A stretch of 64,000 nucleotides of DNA from Pelagerythrobacter marensis (GCF_001028625.1 NZ_CP011805.1:558001-622000), one strand, 5' to 3'; positions 43,489-53,015 are shown, counted from the stretch's first letter. Notes: a model not told the origin generated them from the sequence alone. Program-made: numbers and translations.

Positions 43489-45423
43489 ATGGCTAGTCAG
43501 GCCGCCGCCACGCCGCATGAAGCGGATTCCCCCGACGCCGTAGTCGTGCGCTTCGCCGGCGATTCCGGTGACGGCATGCAATTGACGGGCGGGCAGTTCA
43601 CGCTGTCGACCGCGCTTGCGGGCAACGATCTTGCGACATTCCCCGACTTTCCCGCCGAAATCCGCGCGCCGCAGGGCACGTTGTTCGGCGTGTCGGCGTT
43701 CCAGATCAATTTCGGCAGCCGCCAGATCAACACTGCGGGCGATGCCCCCGATGTGCTGGTGGCGATGAATCCGGCTGCGCTGAAAGTGAACCTGGCGGCG
43801 CTGAAGCCCGGCGGATTGATCATCGCCGACACCGGAGAGTTCACGAAGCGCAATCTCGACAAGGCGAAATACGACACCAACCCGCTGGAAGATGGCAGCC
43901 TTGCGAAATTCGACCTTCTGGCGTTCGACATCAGCGAGTTGACGATCGAGGCGGTCAAGCCGTTCGGGTTGGGCAAGAAGGATGCTCTGCGCAGCAAGAA
44001 CATGTGGACGCTGGGCCTGGCGCTGTGGATGTTCGACCGTCCGCGCGCGCCGCTGCACGACTGGCTGAAACAGAAATTCCGCAGCAAGCCCGATATCGCC
44101 AATGCGAACATCGCGGCGCTCGATGCCGGGCACGCCTATGGCGAGACGGCCGAGCTTTCCGGCCCGCTGAAGCAGGTCCATATCGATCCGGTGCCGAGCG
44201 AGCCGGGCCTCTATCGCACGATTACCGGGGCCGAGGCGGTTTCGCTGGGCCTCGTCGCGGGCGCGCAGCTGGCCGAATTGCCGATGTTCTTCGGCGGCTA
44301 TCCGATCACGCCGGCCAGCGCGATCCTGCACCATCTGGCGCGGCTCAAGGAATTCGACGTCACGACTTTCCAGGCGGAAGACGAGATTGCGGCGATCTGC
44401 GCGGCGATCGGCGCCAGCTATGCCGGTAGCCTGGGCGTCACCTCGTCCAGCGGCCCGGGCATCGCGCTGAAGGGCGAGGCGATGGGCCTTGCGATCATGA
44501 CCGAGCTGCCGCTGGTGATCGTCAATTCGCAGCGCGGCGGCCCCTCGACCGGCCTGCCGACCAAGACCGAGCAGAGCGACCTCTACCAGGCCGTCTATGG
44601 CCGCAATGGCGATGCACCGATGCCGGTCATCGCCGCGCGCAGCCCGGGCGACGCGTTCGACTGCGCGATCGAGGCCTGCCGCATTGCGGTGGAGCACATG
44701 ACCCCGGTCATGCTGCTGACCGATGGCTATATCGCGAATGCCGCCGAACCGTGGAAAGTGCCCGACCCGGCGAGTTACGAGAAGTTCCCCGTCAGCTTCC
44801 TGACGGAAAAGAACGCGGGGGACGATCTTCTCCCCTACAAACGCGACGGGAAGGGCGCGCGGCCGTGGATCAAGCCGGGAACCCCCGGGCTGATGCACCG
44901 CATCGGCGGGATCGAGAAGGCGGTGGATACCGGCCACATCGATTATTCGCCCGACAATCACCAGCAGATGACCGATGCGCGCAAGGACAAGATCCTTGGC
45001 GTCTCGGTGCCCGATCAGGATGTCTGCCTCGGCAACGAGAGTGGGCGCCTGGCAGTGGTCGGCTGGGGATCGACTTTCGGCCCGATCCACCAGGCAGTCG
45101 GCCGTGCGCGGCGCAAGGGGCAGGACGTCAGCCACATCCATGTCCGCCATATCTGGCCGTTGCCGGCCAATCTGGGCGATCTGCTGCGCGGTTTCGATAA
45201 AGTCCTGGTGCCTGAAATGAACACGGGCCAGTTCAAGACCGTGCTGCGCGACCAGTTCCTGATCGACGCGCAGCCGCTGACCAAGACCAGCGGCCAGCCG
45301 TTCCAGATCGCCGAGCTGGAAGAGGCGATCGGTAAATACTTCGATGGCATCCCCGGCAACGAGGGCGGCGAAGTGGAACCCAATGACGAGCAGCTTCCCA
45401 ACCCTGTGGGAGTCGAGAAATGA
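43489..45423 (+). CDS. korA: 2-oxoacid:ferredoxin oxidoreductase, alpha subunit (KorA)
   Basis: The large subunit of an oxygen-tolerant 2-oxoglutarate:ferredoxin oxidoreductase. From the ATG at 43489 (AAGGA 8 nt upstream) it has 644 residues. The gamma-like domain comes first (VVRFAGDSGDGMQLTGGQFT, DFPAEIRAPQGTLFG), then the alpha domain (FFGGYPITPASAILHHLA, TFQAEDEIAAICAAIGASYA, SSGPGIALKGEAMGLA, NSQRGGPSTGLPTKTEQSDL). The gamma-alpha fusion is usual in this family. It overlaps korB by ATGA. The enzyme gives reduced ferredoxin and succinyl-CoA and parallels the NAD-linked complex whose E1 (sucA) lies at the window's left edge. Confidence 0.95.
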   Translation: MASQAAATPHEADSPDAVVVRFAGDSGDGMQLTGGQFTLSTALAGNDLATFPDFPAEIRAPQGTLFGVSAFQINFGSRQINTAGDAPDVLVAMNPAALKVNLAALKPGGLIIADTGEFTKRNLDKAKYDTNPLEDGSLAKFDLLAFDISELTIEAVKPFGLGKKDALRSKNMWTLGLALWMFDRPRAPLHDWLKQKFRSKPDIANANIAALDAGHAYGETAELSGPLKQVHIDPVPSEPGLYRTITGAEAVSLGLVAGAQLAELPMFFGGYPITPASAILHHLARLKEFDVTTFQAEDEIAAICAAIGASYAGSLGVTSSSGPGIALKGEAMGLAIMTELPLVIVNSQRGGPSTGLPTKTEQSDLYQAVYGRNGDAPMPVIAARSPGDAFDCAIEACRIAVEHMTPVMLLTDGYIANAAEPWKVPDPASYEKFPVSFLTEKNAGDDLLPYKRDGKGARPWIKPGTPGLMHRIGGIEKAVDTGHIDYSPDNHQQMTDARKDKILGVSVPDQDVCLGNESGRLAVVGWGSTFGPIHQAVGRARRKGQDVSHIHVRHIWPLPANLGDLLRGFDKVLVPEMNTGQFKTVLRDQFLIDAQPLTKTSGQPFQIAELEEAIGKYFDGIPGNEGGEVEPNDEQLPNPVGVEK

Positions 45424-46454
45424 ACGACATGACCCCCGTGCAGACCACGCTCAAGGACTGGGAAACTGACCAGGAGGTCCGCTGGTGCCCGGGCTGCGGC
45501 GACTACGCGATCCTCAAGGCGGTGCAGCGCACGCTGCCGCAGATCGGGGCCGATCCGGCGAACACCGTGTTCATCAGCGGCATCGGCTGTTCCAGCCGTT
45601 TCCCCTATTACATGGAAAGCTACGGCTTCCACACGATCCACGGCCGCGCGCCGGCCGTGGCGACCGGGGTGAAGCTGGCCAATCCCGATCTCGACATCTG
45701 GCTGGTGACCGGCGACGGCGATGGCCTGTCGATCGGCGGCAACCATTTGATGCACGTGCTGCGGCGCAACGTGAACATGCAGATCATGCTGTTCAATAAC
45801 GAGATCTACGGTCTGACCAAAGGCCAGTACTCGCCGACCAGCCGCGAGGGGACCAAGTCGCCCTCGACCCCGCTCGGCAGCTACGACCACCCGGCGCGCC
45901 CGGCGGCCTTTGCGCTCGGTTCGGGCGCGCGCTTCGTCGCGCGCGGGTTCGACGTTTCGAAGAAGCTGCCCGAAGTGCTCAAGGCCGCCCATGCCCACCA
46001 GGGCGCGGCCTTCATCGAAATCTTCCAGAACTGCATCGTCTACAACAAGGACGTGTTCGACGATTTCGCCGCGCCCAAGGGGGCGGAGGCGCAGCAGCTC
46101 TGGCTCGAACATGGCGAGCCGATGCTGTTCGCCGGTGGCACCAGGGGCATCACGCTCGACCGCGACAGACTGCGCCTCGAAGTGGTCGATGTCGTCGATG
46201 GCGATTGGGAAGCGGCCGGGGTGATCGTGCACGATGCGGCCAATCGCTCGATCGCGCACATGCTGGTGGAAATGCCGTTCGGGCCGTTCCCGATGGCGCT
46301 GGGCGTGCTCTACGACGATCCGCGGCCGACCTTCGAAACCGCGGTTGTCGAAGAACGCGCCAAGGCCAGCGAGGGCAAGGAACCCGATCTCGCCCGACTG
46401 CTGGGCAAGGGGCAGACCTGGACCGTCAGCGGCACCGCGCAGGATCCGGCCTGA
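45420..46454 (+). CDS. korB: 2-oxoacid:ferredoxin oxidoreductase, beta subunit (KorB)
   Basis: The thiamine-diphosphate- and iron-sulfur-binding subunit, 344 residues. The start overlaps the korA stop by 4 bp. The Fe-S/ThDP region begins RWCPGCGDYAILKA, followed by FISGIGCSSRFPYYM, HGRAPAVATGVKLA, the ThDP signature LVTGDGDGLSIGGNHLMHVLRR and NNEIYGLTKGQYSPTS. These match the KorB/PorB type. No ferredoxin gene is adjacent. Confidence 0.95.
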   Translation: MNDMTPVQTTLKDWETDQEVRWCPGCGDYAILKAVQRTLPQIGADPANTVFISGIGCSSRFPYYMESYGFHTIHGRAPAVATGVKLANPDLDIWLVTGDGDGLSIGGNHLMHVLRRNVNMQIMLFNNEIYGLTKGQYSPTSREGTKSPSTPLGSYDHPARPAAFALGSGARFVARGFDVSKKLPEVLKAAHAHQGAAFIEIFQNCIVYNKDVFDDFAAPKGAEAQQLWLEHGEPMLFAGGTRGITLDRDRLRLEVVDVVDGDWEAAGVIVHDAANRSIAHMLVEMPFGPFPMALGVLYDDPRPTFETAVVEERAKASEGKEPDLARLLGKGQTWTVSGTAQDPA

Positions 46455-46547
46455 ATTATCGTTTTCCTACTCGTTCTCGGGGCGATAGACTCGGGCGGAT
46501 GAGTGTCTTCAGCCGCATCTGTCCCGGAGTTCGTCACACGAGTTGTG

Positions 46548-46602
46548 GGGCGAATTTTCTATCGCCTGGACAGTGTAACATGTGGTCCATGTCTCGGCAC
46601 AA
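46548..46602. repeat. Dispersed repeat type 2, copy 2
   Basis: The partner of 20281-20333, with a 28-bp core at 46568-46595 that has one mismatch, plus weaker flanking similarity. It ends 9 bp before the start of the YdjM-like gene, so its ACATG/CATGT arms lie where a promoter or ribosome site would be. Confidence 0.72.
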
Positions 46603-46611
46603 GACGGACTG

Positions 46612-47559
46612 ATGGATAACCTCACCCACAGCCTCGTCGGGGCGCTGATCGGGCAGGCGGGGCTCAAGAAAAAGACCGGGCTGGCCATGCCGGCACTGGT
46701 GATCGGCGCGAACCTGCCCGATGTCGATGCGGCCTGCTTCTTCTGGCTCGACGGGGCCGAGCATCTCGGTTTCCGGCGCGGGATCACGCATGGGCCGATC
46801 GCCTGGGTCCTGTTGCCGCTGATCCTGGGCGGTCTGCTCTACGGCTTTGACCGATGGCAGGAACGGCGCGGCAAGCGGCCCGCGGGTCGGCTGCCGGTCA
46901 GTTTCAGGTGGCTCTATCTCCTTGGCCTGCTGGGCTGCCTGACGCACCCGGCGCTCGACTGGCTGAACGTCTATGGCATTCGCCTGCTCGAACCGTTCTC
47001 CAGCCGCTGGTTCTATGGCGACACGCTGTTCATCATCGACGTCTGGCTCTGGGCCCTTCTGGGCTTCGCCACGTGGTTTTCGCTCCGGCGCGAGAAGCGA
47101 GGCGGGGAATGGAAGCGGCCTGCGCATGTCGCACTGGTGGCGGCGCTGGTGTATGTCGGAATGAACGGGGCGATTTCGTGGCTCGACCGTGAAACGCAAA
47201 TTCTGCTGGCTGAGCCATACCCGGAAATCGGCATTGCTGCGCCGGTTCCACTGGCGTTCTGGGAGCGGGAGCGGATCATTCGGACATCGGACGGACGCTG
47301 GCGATCCTCGGACTGGTCTGCTCCAGCGGACGAATACGGATACAGCACTTCGCAATCGATGCAGTGCGTTCTGCCTGAGGCGGAGCAACTATCGGGGAAC
47401 CGGGAAGCCGCCGCCTTCCTGTTCTGGTCGCGCGCGCCATTTGCGGAATCCGCGCCCAATGGTTCGGTTATCCTGCGCGACGCGCGTTTCTACGATCCGC
47501 GCGCCCGCGACAGGTTCAGCGTCGCACTGCCCGATGTCAGGTGCCGGCCGCTCGGTTAG
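46612..47559 (+). CDS. Membrane-bound metal-dependent hydrolase, YdjM/DUF457-like
   Basis: An integral membrane protein of 315 residues from the ATG at 46612. The N-terminal half has the conserved polar motifs of the family among hydrophobic helices: DNLTHSLVGALIGQAG, IGANLPDVDA, GITHGPIAWVLLPLILGG and LTHPALDWLNVYG. His/Asp residues likely bind a metal. Several helices follow (LYLLGLLGC, FIIDVWLWALLGFATWF, VALVAALVYVGMNGAISWL) and then a soluble C-terminal domain. The physiological substrate is unknown. The ATG has no clear ribosome-binding site; the dispersed repeat lies directly upstream. Confidence 0.87.
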   Translation: MDNLTHSLVGALIGQAGLKKKTGLAMPALVIGANLPDVDAACFFWLDGAEHLGFRRGITHGPIAWVLLPLILGGLLYGFDRWQERRGKRPAGRLPVSFRWLYLLGLLGCLTHPALDWLNVYGIRLLEPFSSRWFYGDTLFIIDVWLWALLGFATWFSLRREKRGGEWKRPAHVALVAALVYVGMNGAISWLDRETQILLAEPYPEIGIAAPVPLAFWERERIIRTSDGRWRSSDWSAPADEYGYSTSQSMQCVLPEAEQLSGNREAAAFLFWSRAPFAESAPNGSVILRDARFYDPRARDRFSVALPDVRCRPLG

Positions 47560-47565
47560 TGCGCG

Positions 47566-48297
47566 CTATGGTTCCGCGCTAGCTGCTGCCGCCTTCGCAG
47601 GGCGATAGAGCAGGGCCGCCGCAAGGAACGCCCAGCCCGCACCGCCCAGCCAACCGGCGAGCACATCGGTCGGGAAGTGCACGCCCAGCAAAACCCGGCT
47701 CCACGCCACCAGCGCGGCGAGGCCCATCGCCCCGGCGATAACCAGGTAGCGCACAGGATGCCGCCGGCCGAGTGCGGCGAAGGCGAGGGCCATCGCGATA
47801 TAGACGACCGCGGCGTTGAAACTGTGGCCCGAGGGGAAGCTGAGCCCCGTCGTTTCCATCAGGTGCGGCACGATCTGCGGCCGTTCGCGCCCGACAAGCA
47901 GTTTCAGGCCGCTGTTGACCAGCCATCCCGCGACCACCGTGAATGCGAACAATACCGCTTCGCGGCGCAGGCGCAGAAACCACAACACGGCAAACGCTCC
48001 GGCGGCAAAAAGATTGCGCTGGAACACGCCGCCCAGCGCAGTGATATCGCGCACGATCTCGCTCACGTGGGTCGACCCGGGCAGGCCGAGCTGGTCGCCC
48101 GTGCGGGCGAGGAGAAGGCCCGCCCGGTCGAAGCCGCCCGCATGGCCGCTTGCCACAAGCCAGACAACGAGAGCGAAGCCGAGCCAGCACAACAGACCCG
48201 CTGCCAGCGCCTTGCGCCGATCAACGGCAAATCCACGCTCGGGCAGACGAACGCTCTTGGCGGGCAGAGGTCGCCGGTCGTGCGTGGAGCCGCTCAT
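47566..48297 (-). CDS. PAP2-family phosphatase
   Basis: A membrane lipid phosphatase of 243 residues with about six helices. The three PAP2 signature blocks are present: KLLVGRERPQ, PSGHSF and SRVLLGVHFPTDVLAGW, with the catalytic His in the last. It probably dephosphorylates undecaprenyl pyrophosphate, phosphatidate or a related lipid at the outer face of the inner membrane; sequence does not decide which. It is convergent with the YdjM-like gene, 6 bp apart, and divergent from the photolyase. Confidence 0.92.
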   Translation of the reverse strand: MSGSTHDRRPLPAKSVRLPERGFAVDRRKALAAGLLCWLGFALVVWLVASGHAGGFDRAGLLLARTGDQLGLPGSTHVSEIVRDITALGGVFQRNLFAAGAFAVLWFLRLRREAVLFAFTVVAGWLVNSGLKLLVGRERPQIVPHLMETTGLSFPSGHSFNAAVVYIAMALAFAALGRRHPVRYLVIAGAMGLAALVAWSRVLLGVHFPTDVLAGWLGGAGWAFLAAALLYRPAKAAAASAEP

Positions 48298-48338
48298 GCA
48301 GCGGGAACCGGGAGAGGGTGTGTGCCGTTCCCGAAGAT

Positions 48339-49718
48339 ATGACCTCGCCGCAGATCGTGTGGCTGCGGCGCGATTTGCGCCTGGCCGATCAGCCCGCCTT
48401 CCACGCCGCGGCGCAGGCTGGGCCGGTCATCCCAGTTTTCGTGCTCGACGAGGGAGCGCCGGGCGATCATGCGCCGGGCGGTGCCGCCCGCTGGTGGCTG
48501 CACCACTCGCTTGCCGATCTGGGCAGTACGCTCGCCCGGCATCGCTCGCGCCTGATCCTGCGCCGCGGCGATGCAGTGCAGCACCTCGCCACTATTGCCG
48601 GGGCGACGGGCGCGCAGACGATCCACGCCGTTCGCCACTACGAACCGTGGTGGCAGGATGCCGAAAGCCGGCTGGGCGCGGAAACCGATCTTGTCCTGCA
48701 TGATGGCAACTACCTCGCTCCTCCGGGGTTCGTGACTACGGGCGCGGGCGATCCCTACAAGATCTACACCCCGTTCGCGAAGGCCATGCTGGCCGAAATG
48801 CCGCCGCGCGCCTGCCTGCCCGAACCGGAGCGGATCGCGCTGCCGGACGAATGGCCCGACAGCGACGATCTGGCAGACTGGAACCTCCTGCCGAATGCGC
48901 CCGATTGGGCCGGCGGCCTGCGGTCGTTCTGGCAGGTCGGGGAGCGGGCGGCGCAGGCCCGGCTCGAACGGTGGGGCGACGCCGTTGCCGGCTATCACGA
49001 CAGGCGCAACCTGCCATCCGAAGACGGGTCTTCGCGATTGTCGCCGCACTTGCACTGGGGCGAGATCTCGCCCGTGCAGGTCTGGCACGCGCTGAAGAGC
49101 CGGCGCGGGGAGGGCTGGGCGACGTTCGCGAAGGAACTGCTGTGGCGCGACTATGCGCAGAACGTCATCTGCCAGTTCCCCGGCTATGGGTGCGAAAGCC
49201 ATCGCGAAGGGCTGGACGAAATCTGGCGCAATCCGAACCGCGGGCATCTGATCGCGGAGGACTTGCGTGCATGGCAGCAGGGGCGGACCGGCTATCCGAT
49301 CGTCGATGCCGGAATGCGGCAGTTGTGGCAGACCGGATGGATGCACAACCGCGTGCGGATGATCTGCGCCAGCTTCCTGGTGAAGCACCTGCTGATCGAC
49401 TGGCGCTTCGGGGAGCGGTGGTACTGGGACTGCCTTGTCGATGCCGACTACGCCAACAACGCGGTCAACTGGCAATGGATCGCCGGCACGGGGGTGGACA
49501 GCAACATGTTCCCCCGCATCATGGCCCCGTTGAGCCAGAGCGGGAAGTTCGACGCGGCGGGCTATATCCGCGAATATGTGCCCGAACTCGCCGATTTTGA
49601 CGACGAGCGGATCCACGATCCGCCAGACGAAGTGCGCGGCGCCTATCCGCCGAAGATCATCGGCCACCGCGAGGCGCGCGAGCGGGCGCTGGAGGCCTAT
49701 CGCGCGGCGAAAGCCTAG
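48339..49718 (+). CDS. phrB: Deoxyribodipyrimidine photolyase (class I)
   Basis: A light-driven repair enzyme for cyclobutane pyrimidine dimers, 459 residues from the ATG at 48339 (MTSPQIVWLRRDLRLADQPAF). The N-terminal antenna domain precedes the FAD domain with SRLSPHLHWGEISPVQV, LLWRDYAQNV, GYPIVDAGMRQLWQTGWMHN, RVRMICASFLVKHLL and NWQWIAGTGVDSN. The Trp electron-transfer positions appear conserved. No LexA box is seen upstream. Its stop overlaps that of the convergent membrane protein gene by 4 bp. Confidence 0.95.
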   Translation: MTSPQIVWLRRDLRLADQPAFHAAAQAGPVIPVFVLDEGAPGDHAPGGAARWWLHHSLADLGSTLARHRSRLILRRGDAVQHLATIAGATGAQTIHAVRHYEPWWQDAESRLGAETDLVLHDGNYLAPPGFVTTGAGDPYKIYTPFAKAMLAEMPPRACLPEPERIALPDEWPDSDDLADWNLLPNAPDWAGGLRSFWQVGERAAQARLERWGDAVAGYHDRRNLPSEDGSSRLSPHLHWGEISPVQVWHALKSRRGEGWATFAKELLWRDYAQNVICQFPGYGCESHREGLDEIWRNPNRGHLIAEDLRAWQQGRTGYPIVDAGMRQLWQTGWMHNRVRMICASFLVKHLLIDWRFGERWYWDCLVDADYANNAVNWQWIAGTGVDSNMFPRIMAPLSQSGKFDAAGYIREYVPELADFDDERIHDPPDEVRGAYPPKIIGHREARERALEAYRAAKA

Positions 49719-50131
49719 GCAGCGACGATCCGGCTCGCCATCAGCCGCTTGGCGACGAGGACGGCCACCAGCGGCAGAACCGCGGCCGATGCCAGCATCC
49801 AGTCGGGGTGGGGGAACATCTGCGTCGTCCACAGGCCCGCCAGCGCGATCACGACCCCGACGATCCATGCCATCAGAATCCGTCCGGAAGCAGCAATGGC
49901 CGTGCAGGCCCCGGCCAGCGCGCCGAGAAACCAGGCCGCAACCACTGCCGCTTTCGCGCCAGTGGGGACCAGATCCATCAGGCGTTCCCGATCTTCGGCA
50001 ACGGTCAGGTCCAGCCCCTCGGGCGGGGGGAAGATCGCGTGGCCGATGCCCTCCACCACGAAGACCACGGTAACCGCGACCACGATCCCCGCGATTGTGG
50101 CGACGACATTGCGCACTGCCGGACTGGCCAT
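49715..50131 (-). CDS. Small four-helix membrane protein
   Basis: A 138-residue hydrophobic protein. Helices are VVATIAGIVVAVTVVFVVEGIGHAI, AAVVAAWFLGALAGACTAIAA, ILMAWIVGVVIALAGL and WMLASAAVLPLVAVLVAKRL, with the short loop PPPEGLDLTVAEDRERL between the first two. The ATG at 50131 has GGGAG 7 nt upstream; the ATG 6 nt earlier is too close to that site. I recognise no named family. The gene is divergent from the third CFA synthase. Confidence 0.78.
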   Translation of the reverse strand: MASPAVRNVVATIAGIVVAVTVVFVVEGIGHAIFPPPEGLDLTVAEDRERLMDLVPTGAKAAVVAAWFLGALAGACTAIAASGRILMAWIVGVVIALAGLWTTQMFPHPDWMLASAAVLPLVAVLVAKRLMASRIVAA

Positions 50132-50235
50132 CTGCATTCTCCCAAGGCTGATGCCCCCGCTATAGCACGATGGCGCGAGAATCCCTGACGATAGCACGCT
50201 TGAACCTGCGTGATGCTCGGTCCATAGATTAACAC

Positions 50236-51477
50236 ATGAAGGCGGAGGGGCTAGGCAGGGGCGAAACCCTTCTGACAGGCGGCGCACGGTTCGAGCGCAG
50301 CCCGGGCCTGCTCGCCCGCCTGTTTGCGCCGGGATTTCATAAAATTCTCGATCGCGTCGATGCGGGGCTGGAACGGGGATCGATCACCGGCCACTTGCCC
50401 GACGGTTCGACCCGCCTGCTTGGCGGGCGGGCCCCCGGTTTCGAGGCGGAAGTTATCTTGCATGACTGGCGCGCGGTGATGCGGCTGGCCACCAATGGCT
50501 CCATCGGATGGTATCAGGCGTGGGAAGCGGGCGAGTGGGACAGCCCCGACCCGGTTCCGCTGTTCGCCCTGTTCATGGACAATGGCGATGCGCTGGGCGA
50601 CACCGGTCGCGCGCGCGGCCCGTTCCGCTGGGCGGCGCGGGCCGCGCACTGGATGAACCGCAATACGCACGAAGGCGCGGCACGCAACATTCACGCGCAT
50701 TACGACCTCGGCAACGATTTCTACGCCCCCTGGCTCGACCCCACGATGAGCTATTCCAGCGCGATATGGGCTGAGGGTGACGATCTGGAAGCGGCTCAGC
50801 GGCGTAAATGGGCACGGCTGGCCGAACGGGTCGGGACGCCCCGATCGGTGCTGGAAATCGGGTGCGGCTGGGGCAGTCTTTCGCACCATTTGGCGCAGGC
50901 GGGCGCCAATGTGGTCGGGATAAGCCTGTCCGACGAGCAACTGGCCTGGGCGCGCGAACGGCACGATCCGGCGATCGATTTTCGCCATCAGGATTACCGC
51001 GACGTCGATGAACAGTTCGACGCCATCGTCAGCGTTGAGATGGTGGAGGCTGTCGGCCGCGAGTTCTGGCCCAGCTATTTCGATTGCATTGCCCGCTGCC
51101 TGAAACCCGGCGGCCGCGCGGCGATCCAGTTCATTTCGATGAAGGACAGCCTGTTCGAAGCTTATGCCCGGAGCGCTGATTTCATCCAGGCCTATATCTT
51201 CCCCGGCGGACTGCTGATCCGCACGAAGGAATTCGAACGTCTGGCGCGCGAACGCGGGTTGCGCTGGGCCGACTGCGAATCTTTCGGACAGGATTATGCT
51301 CGCACGCTGAAGGCGTGGCGCAAACGGTTCGACGATGCGGTCGCCGAAGGGAACCTGCCCGCAGCGTTCGACGAGCGATTCCGGCGCTTGTGGCGTTACT
51401 ATCTGATGTATTGCGAAGGCGGGTTCCGTGGCGGCGGGATCGATGTTCACCAGGTCACACTGGTCAAGGAGGGGTAA
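50236..51477 (+). CDS. Cyclopropane-fatty-acyl-phospholipid synthase family methyltransferase (copy 3)
   Basis: A 413-residue SAM-dependent lipid methyltransferase. Its marks are NIHAHYDLGNDFYAPWLDPTM, SYSSAIW, VLEIGCGWGSLSHHLA for SAM, VEMVEAVGREFWPSYF in the position where the two other copies have an EHVG motif, AYIFPGGLLI and FRRLWRYYLMYCEGGF. The VEAVG variant and the missing second Gly-Gly in the SAM loop place it in a different subgroup from copies 1 and 2. The serine hydrolase lipoprotein gene follows after 4 bp, so the two are one transcript. Family secure, exact product unknown. Confidence 0.93.
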   Translation: MKAEGLGRGETLLTGGARFERSPGLLARLFAPGFHKILDRVDAGLERGSITGHLPDGSTRLLGGRAPGFEAEVILHDWRAVMRLATNGSIGWYQAWEAGEWDSPDPVPLFALFMDNGDALGDTGRARGPFRWAARAAHWMNRNTHEGAARNIHAHYDLGNDFYAPWLDPTMSYSSAIWAEGDDLEAAQRRKWARLAERVGTPRSVLEIGCGWGSLSHHLAQAGANVVGISLSDEQLAWARERHDPAIDFRHQDYRDVDEQFDAIVSVEMVEAVGREFWPSYFDCIARCLKPGGRAAIQFISMKDSLFEAYARSADFIQAYIFPGGLLIRTKEFERLARERGLRWADCESFGQDYARTLKAWRKRFDDAVAEGNLPAAFDERFRRLWRYYLMYCEGGFRGGGIDVHQVTLVKEG

Positions 51478-51481
51478 GGGA

Positions 51482-52657
51482 ATGGCGATTTGGAAACTGG
51501 CGCTGGCGACGGCGTTACTGGCGGGATGCGCAAGCGCGCGGGTCGCGCAGGAGCCGGATGTCTACCAGACCCGGCAGCCGGATTCGGTCACGCTGGAAGA
51601 TCAGCAGGTCCTGTTCTGGGATGACGAAACCCGTTCCGACCGGTTTCGCCGGATGGAGGATTACTTCGCCGGCACCGAAGTCGCCGCTTCGCCGAATCCG
51701 CGCGAATTTGCCGCCGGCGATCCGTTCGACGCCGATACCCTCGCCAGGGTCGATACTTATCTTGCGGAAATGAATGCCGCCGGGATCATGGTGATCCAGG
51801 ACGGCAAGATCCGGCTGGAGAAATACCGCCTGGGGTTCGGGCCGCAACAGCGCTGGACCAGCTTTTCCGTGGCCAAGAGCTTCACGTCCACCCTGCTCGG
51901 CGCGGCGGTGAAGGATGGGCACATTGCCAGCCTGTCCGATCCCGTGACCGATTACCTGCCCGAACTGGCCGGCAGCGCCTATGACGGGGTGACCGTGGAA
52001 CAGGTCGCGACGATGACGTCCGGCGTGGCATGGGACGAGGATTACGCCGATCCCGACAGCGATGTCGCACGGATGCTGATGATCGCGCCGCAGGAAGGGG
52101 AAACCCAGTCGGTTACCTTTGCGAAGACCCTGACGCGTGAGGCGCCGGCGGGCGAGAAGTGGCTCTACAAGACGCTGGAAACGAACCTGCTGGGCGATAT
52201 CGTCGCCGCGGCAACCGGGCGTTCGCTGGCCGCCTATGCGAAGGAAAAGATCGTCGACCCAGCCGGGTTCGCCGGCAACCTGTTCTGGATGACCGACCTT
52301 ACCGGCGGCAACGTGGGCGGATGCTGCCTGTCGATCCGGCTTTCGGACTATGCACGCATGGGCCAGTGGGCGATGGAAGGTGCGCAGCCTTCGGTGCCCG
52401 ATGGGTGGTTCGAGAAAGCCGGCGGCGCGATGGTCGATCTGGGCGAGGGGCGCGGATACGGATATCAGTGGTGGACTTACCCCGGCGACTTCTTCGGCGG
52501 GCAGGGCATTTTCGGGCAATACATCACCGTCGTCCCCGAACGGCGCATGGTCGTGGCGATCGTTTCGAACTATCGCGTCGCGACTGGCCCGGATCTGGCC
52601 GAAACGCGCATGAAACTGTGGCGAACGCTGATTGCGGCCAGCAACACGGCGGATTGA
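51482..52657 (+). CDS. Serine hydrolase lipoprotein, beta-lactamase class C-like
   Basis: A PBP-fold hydrolase of 391 residues from the ATG at 51482. It has a lipoprotein signal (LALATALLAGC, Cys at 15). The nucleophile motif is SVAK in SFSVAKSFTSTLLG; the second motif is YKTLETN rather than a compact YxN; and FGQYITVVPERRMVVAIVSN ends the fold. These are common in the 6-aminohexanoate-dimer-hydrolase-like branch. The CFA synthase gene lies directly upstream. It is likely an esterase or amidase at the membrane surface; there is no reason to assume antibiotic resistance. Confidence 0.88.
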   Translation: MAIWKLALATALLAGCASARVAQEPDVYQTRQPDSVTLEDQQVLFWDDETRSDRFRRMEDYFAGTEVAASPNPREFAAGDPFDADTLARVDTYLAEMNAAGIMVIQDGKIRLEKYRLGFGPQQRWTSFSVAKSFTSTLLGAAVKDGHIASLSDPVTDYLPELAGSAYDGVTVEQVATMTSGVAWDEDYADPDSDVARMLMIAPQEGETQSVTFAKTLTREAPAGEKWLYKTLETNLLGDIVAAATGRSLAAYAKEKIVDPAGFAGNLFWMTDLTGGNVGGCCLSIRLSDYARMGQWAMEGAQPSVPDGWFEKAGGAMVDLGEGRGYGYQWWTYPGDFFGGQGIFGQYITVVPERRMVVAIVSNYRVATGPDLAETRMKLWRTLIAASNTAD

Positions 52658-52664
52658 TCCGGCG

Positions 52665-53015
52665 TCAGCACACGCTGCGGGGCAGGGTACCGCTTTGGTA
52701 ACGGGCAACGATGTTGTCGTGCACGACCGGGCTGAGCAGTTCGGCGAACGAACAGCCGACCTGGCAATTGTCCCACCAGATCACTTCCGCCTGCAGCGCG
52801 CCCAGGCCGGGCAGGGTCAGCCAGCATAGCTGCCCCGGATGCAGGCGGTTGATCGCGGCGGCGGAGAAGCCGGATACCGATAGATCGTGCACCACCGTTT
52901 GAAACGCGTGATTGCCCGAAACGCGCAATTGCGCGGGGATGGTCAGCTTCGTCCGCGGCGCGCAGCGATCTTCCTGGGCAGCGATCGAATAGAGGTCGGA
53001 AGTATCGGCCGACAT
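52665..53015 (-). CDS. PilZ-domain protein
   Basis: A 116-residue single-domain PilZ protein. The N-terminal RxxxR-like segment is RCAPRTKLTIPAQLRV, and the DxSxxG motif is DLSVSGFS at about 45-52, followed by beta strands PGQLCWLTLPG and AEVIWWDNCQVGCSF. I chose the ATG at 53013-53015 with AGGGA upstream. PilZ domains usually bind c-di-GMP. The first motif is degenerate here (spacing R-x3-R), so binding is uncertain. Possible input comes from the GGDEF-EAL protein at 3371-5332. Confidence 0.88.
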   Translation of the reverse strand: MSADTSDLYSIAAQEDRCAPRTKLTIPAQLRVSGNHAFQTVVHDLSVSGFSAAAINRLHPGQLCWLTLPGLGALQAEVIWWDNCQVGCSFAELLSPVVHDNIVARYQSGTLPRSVC

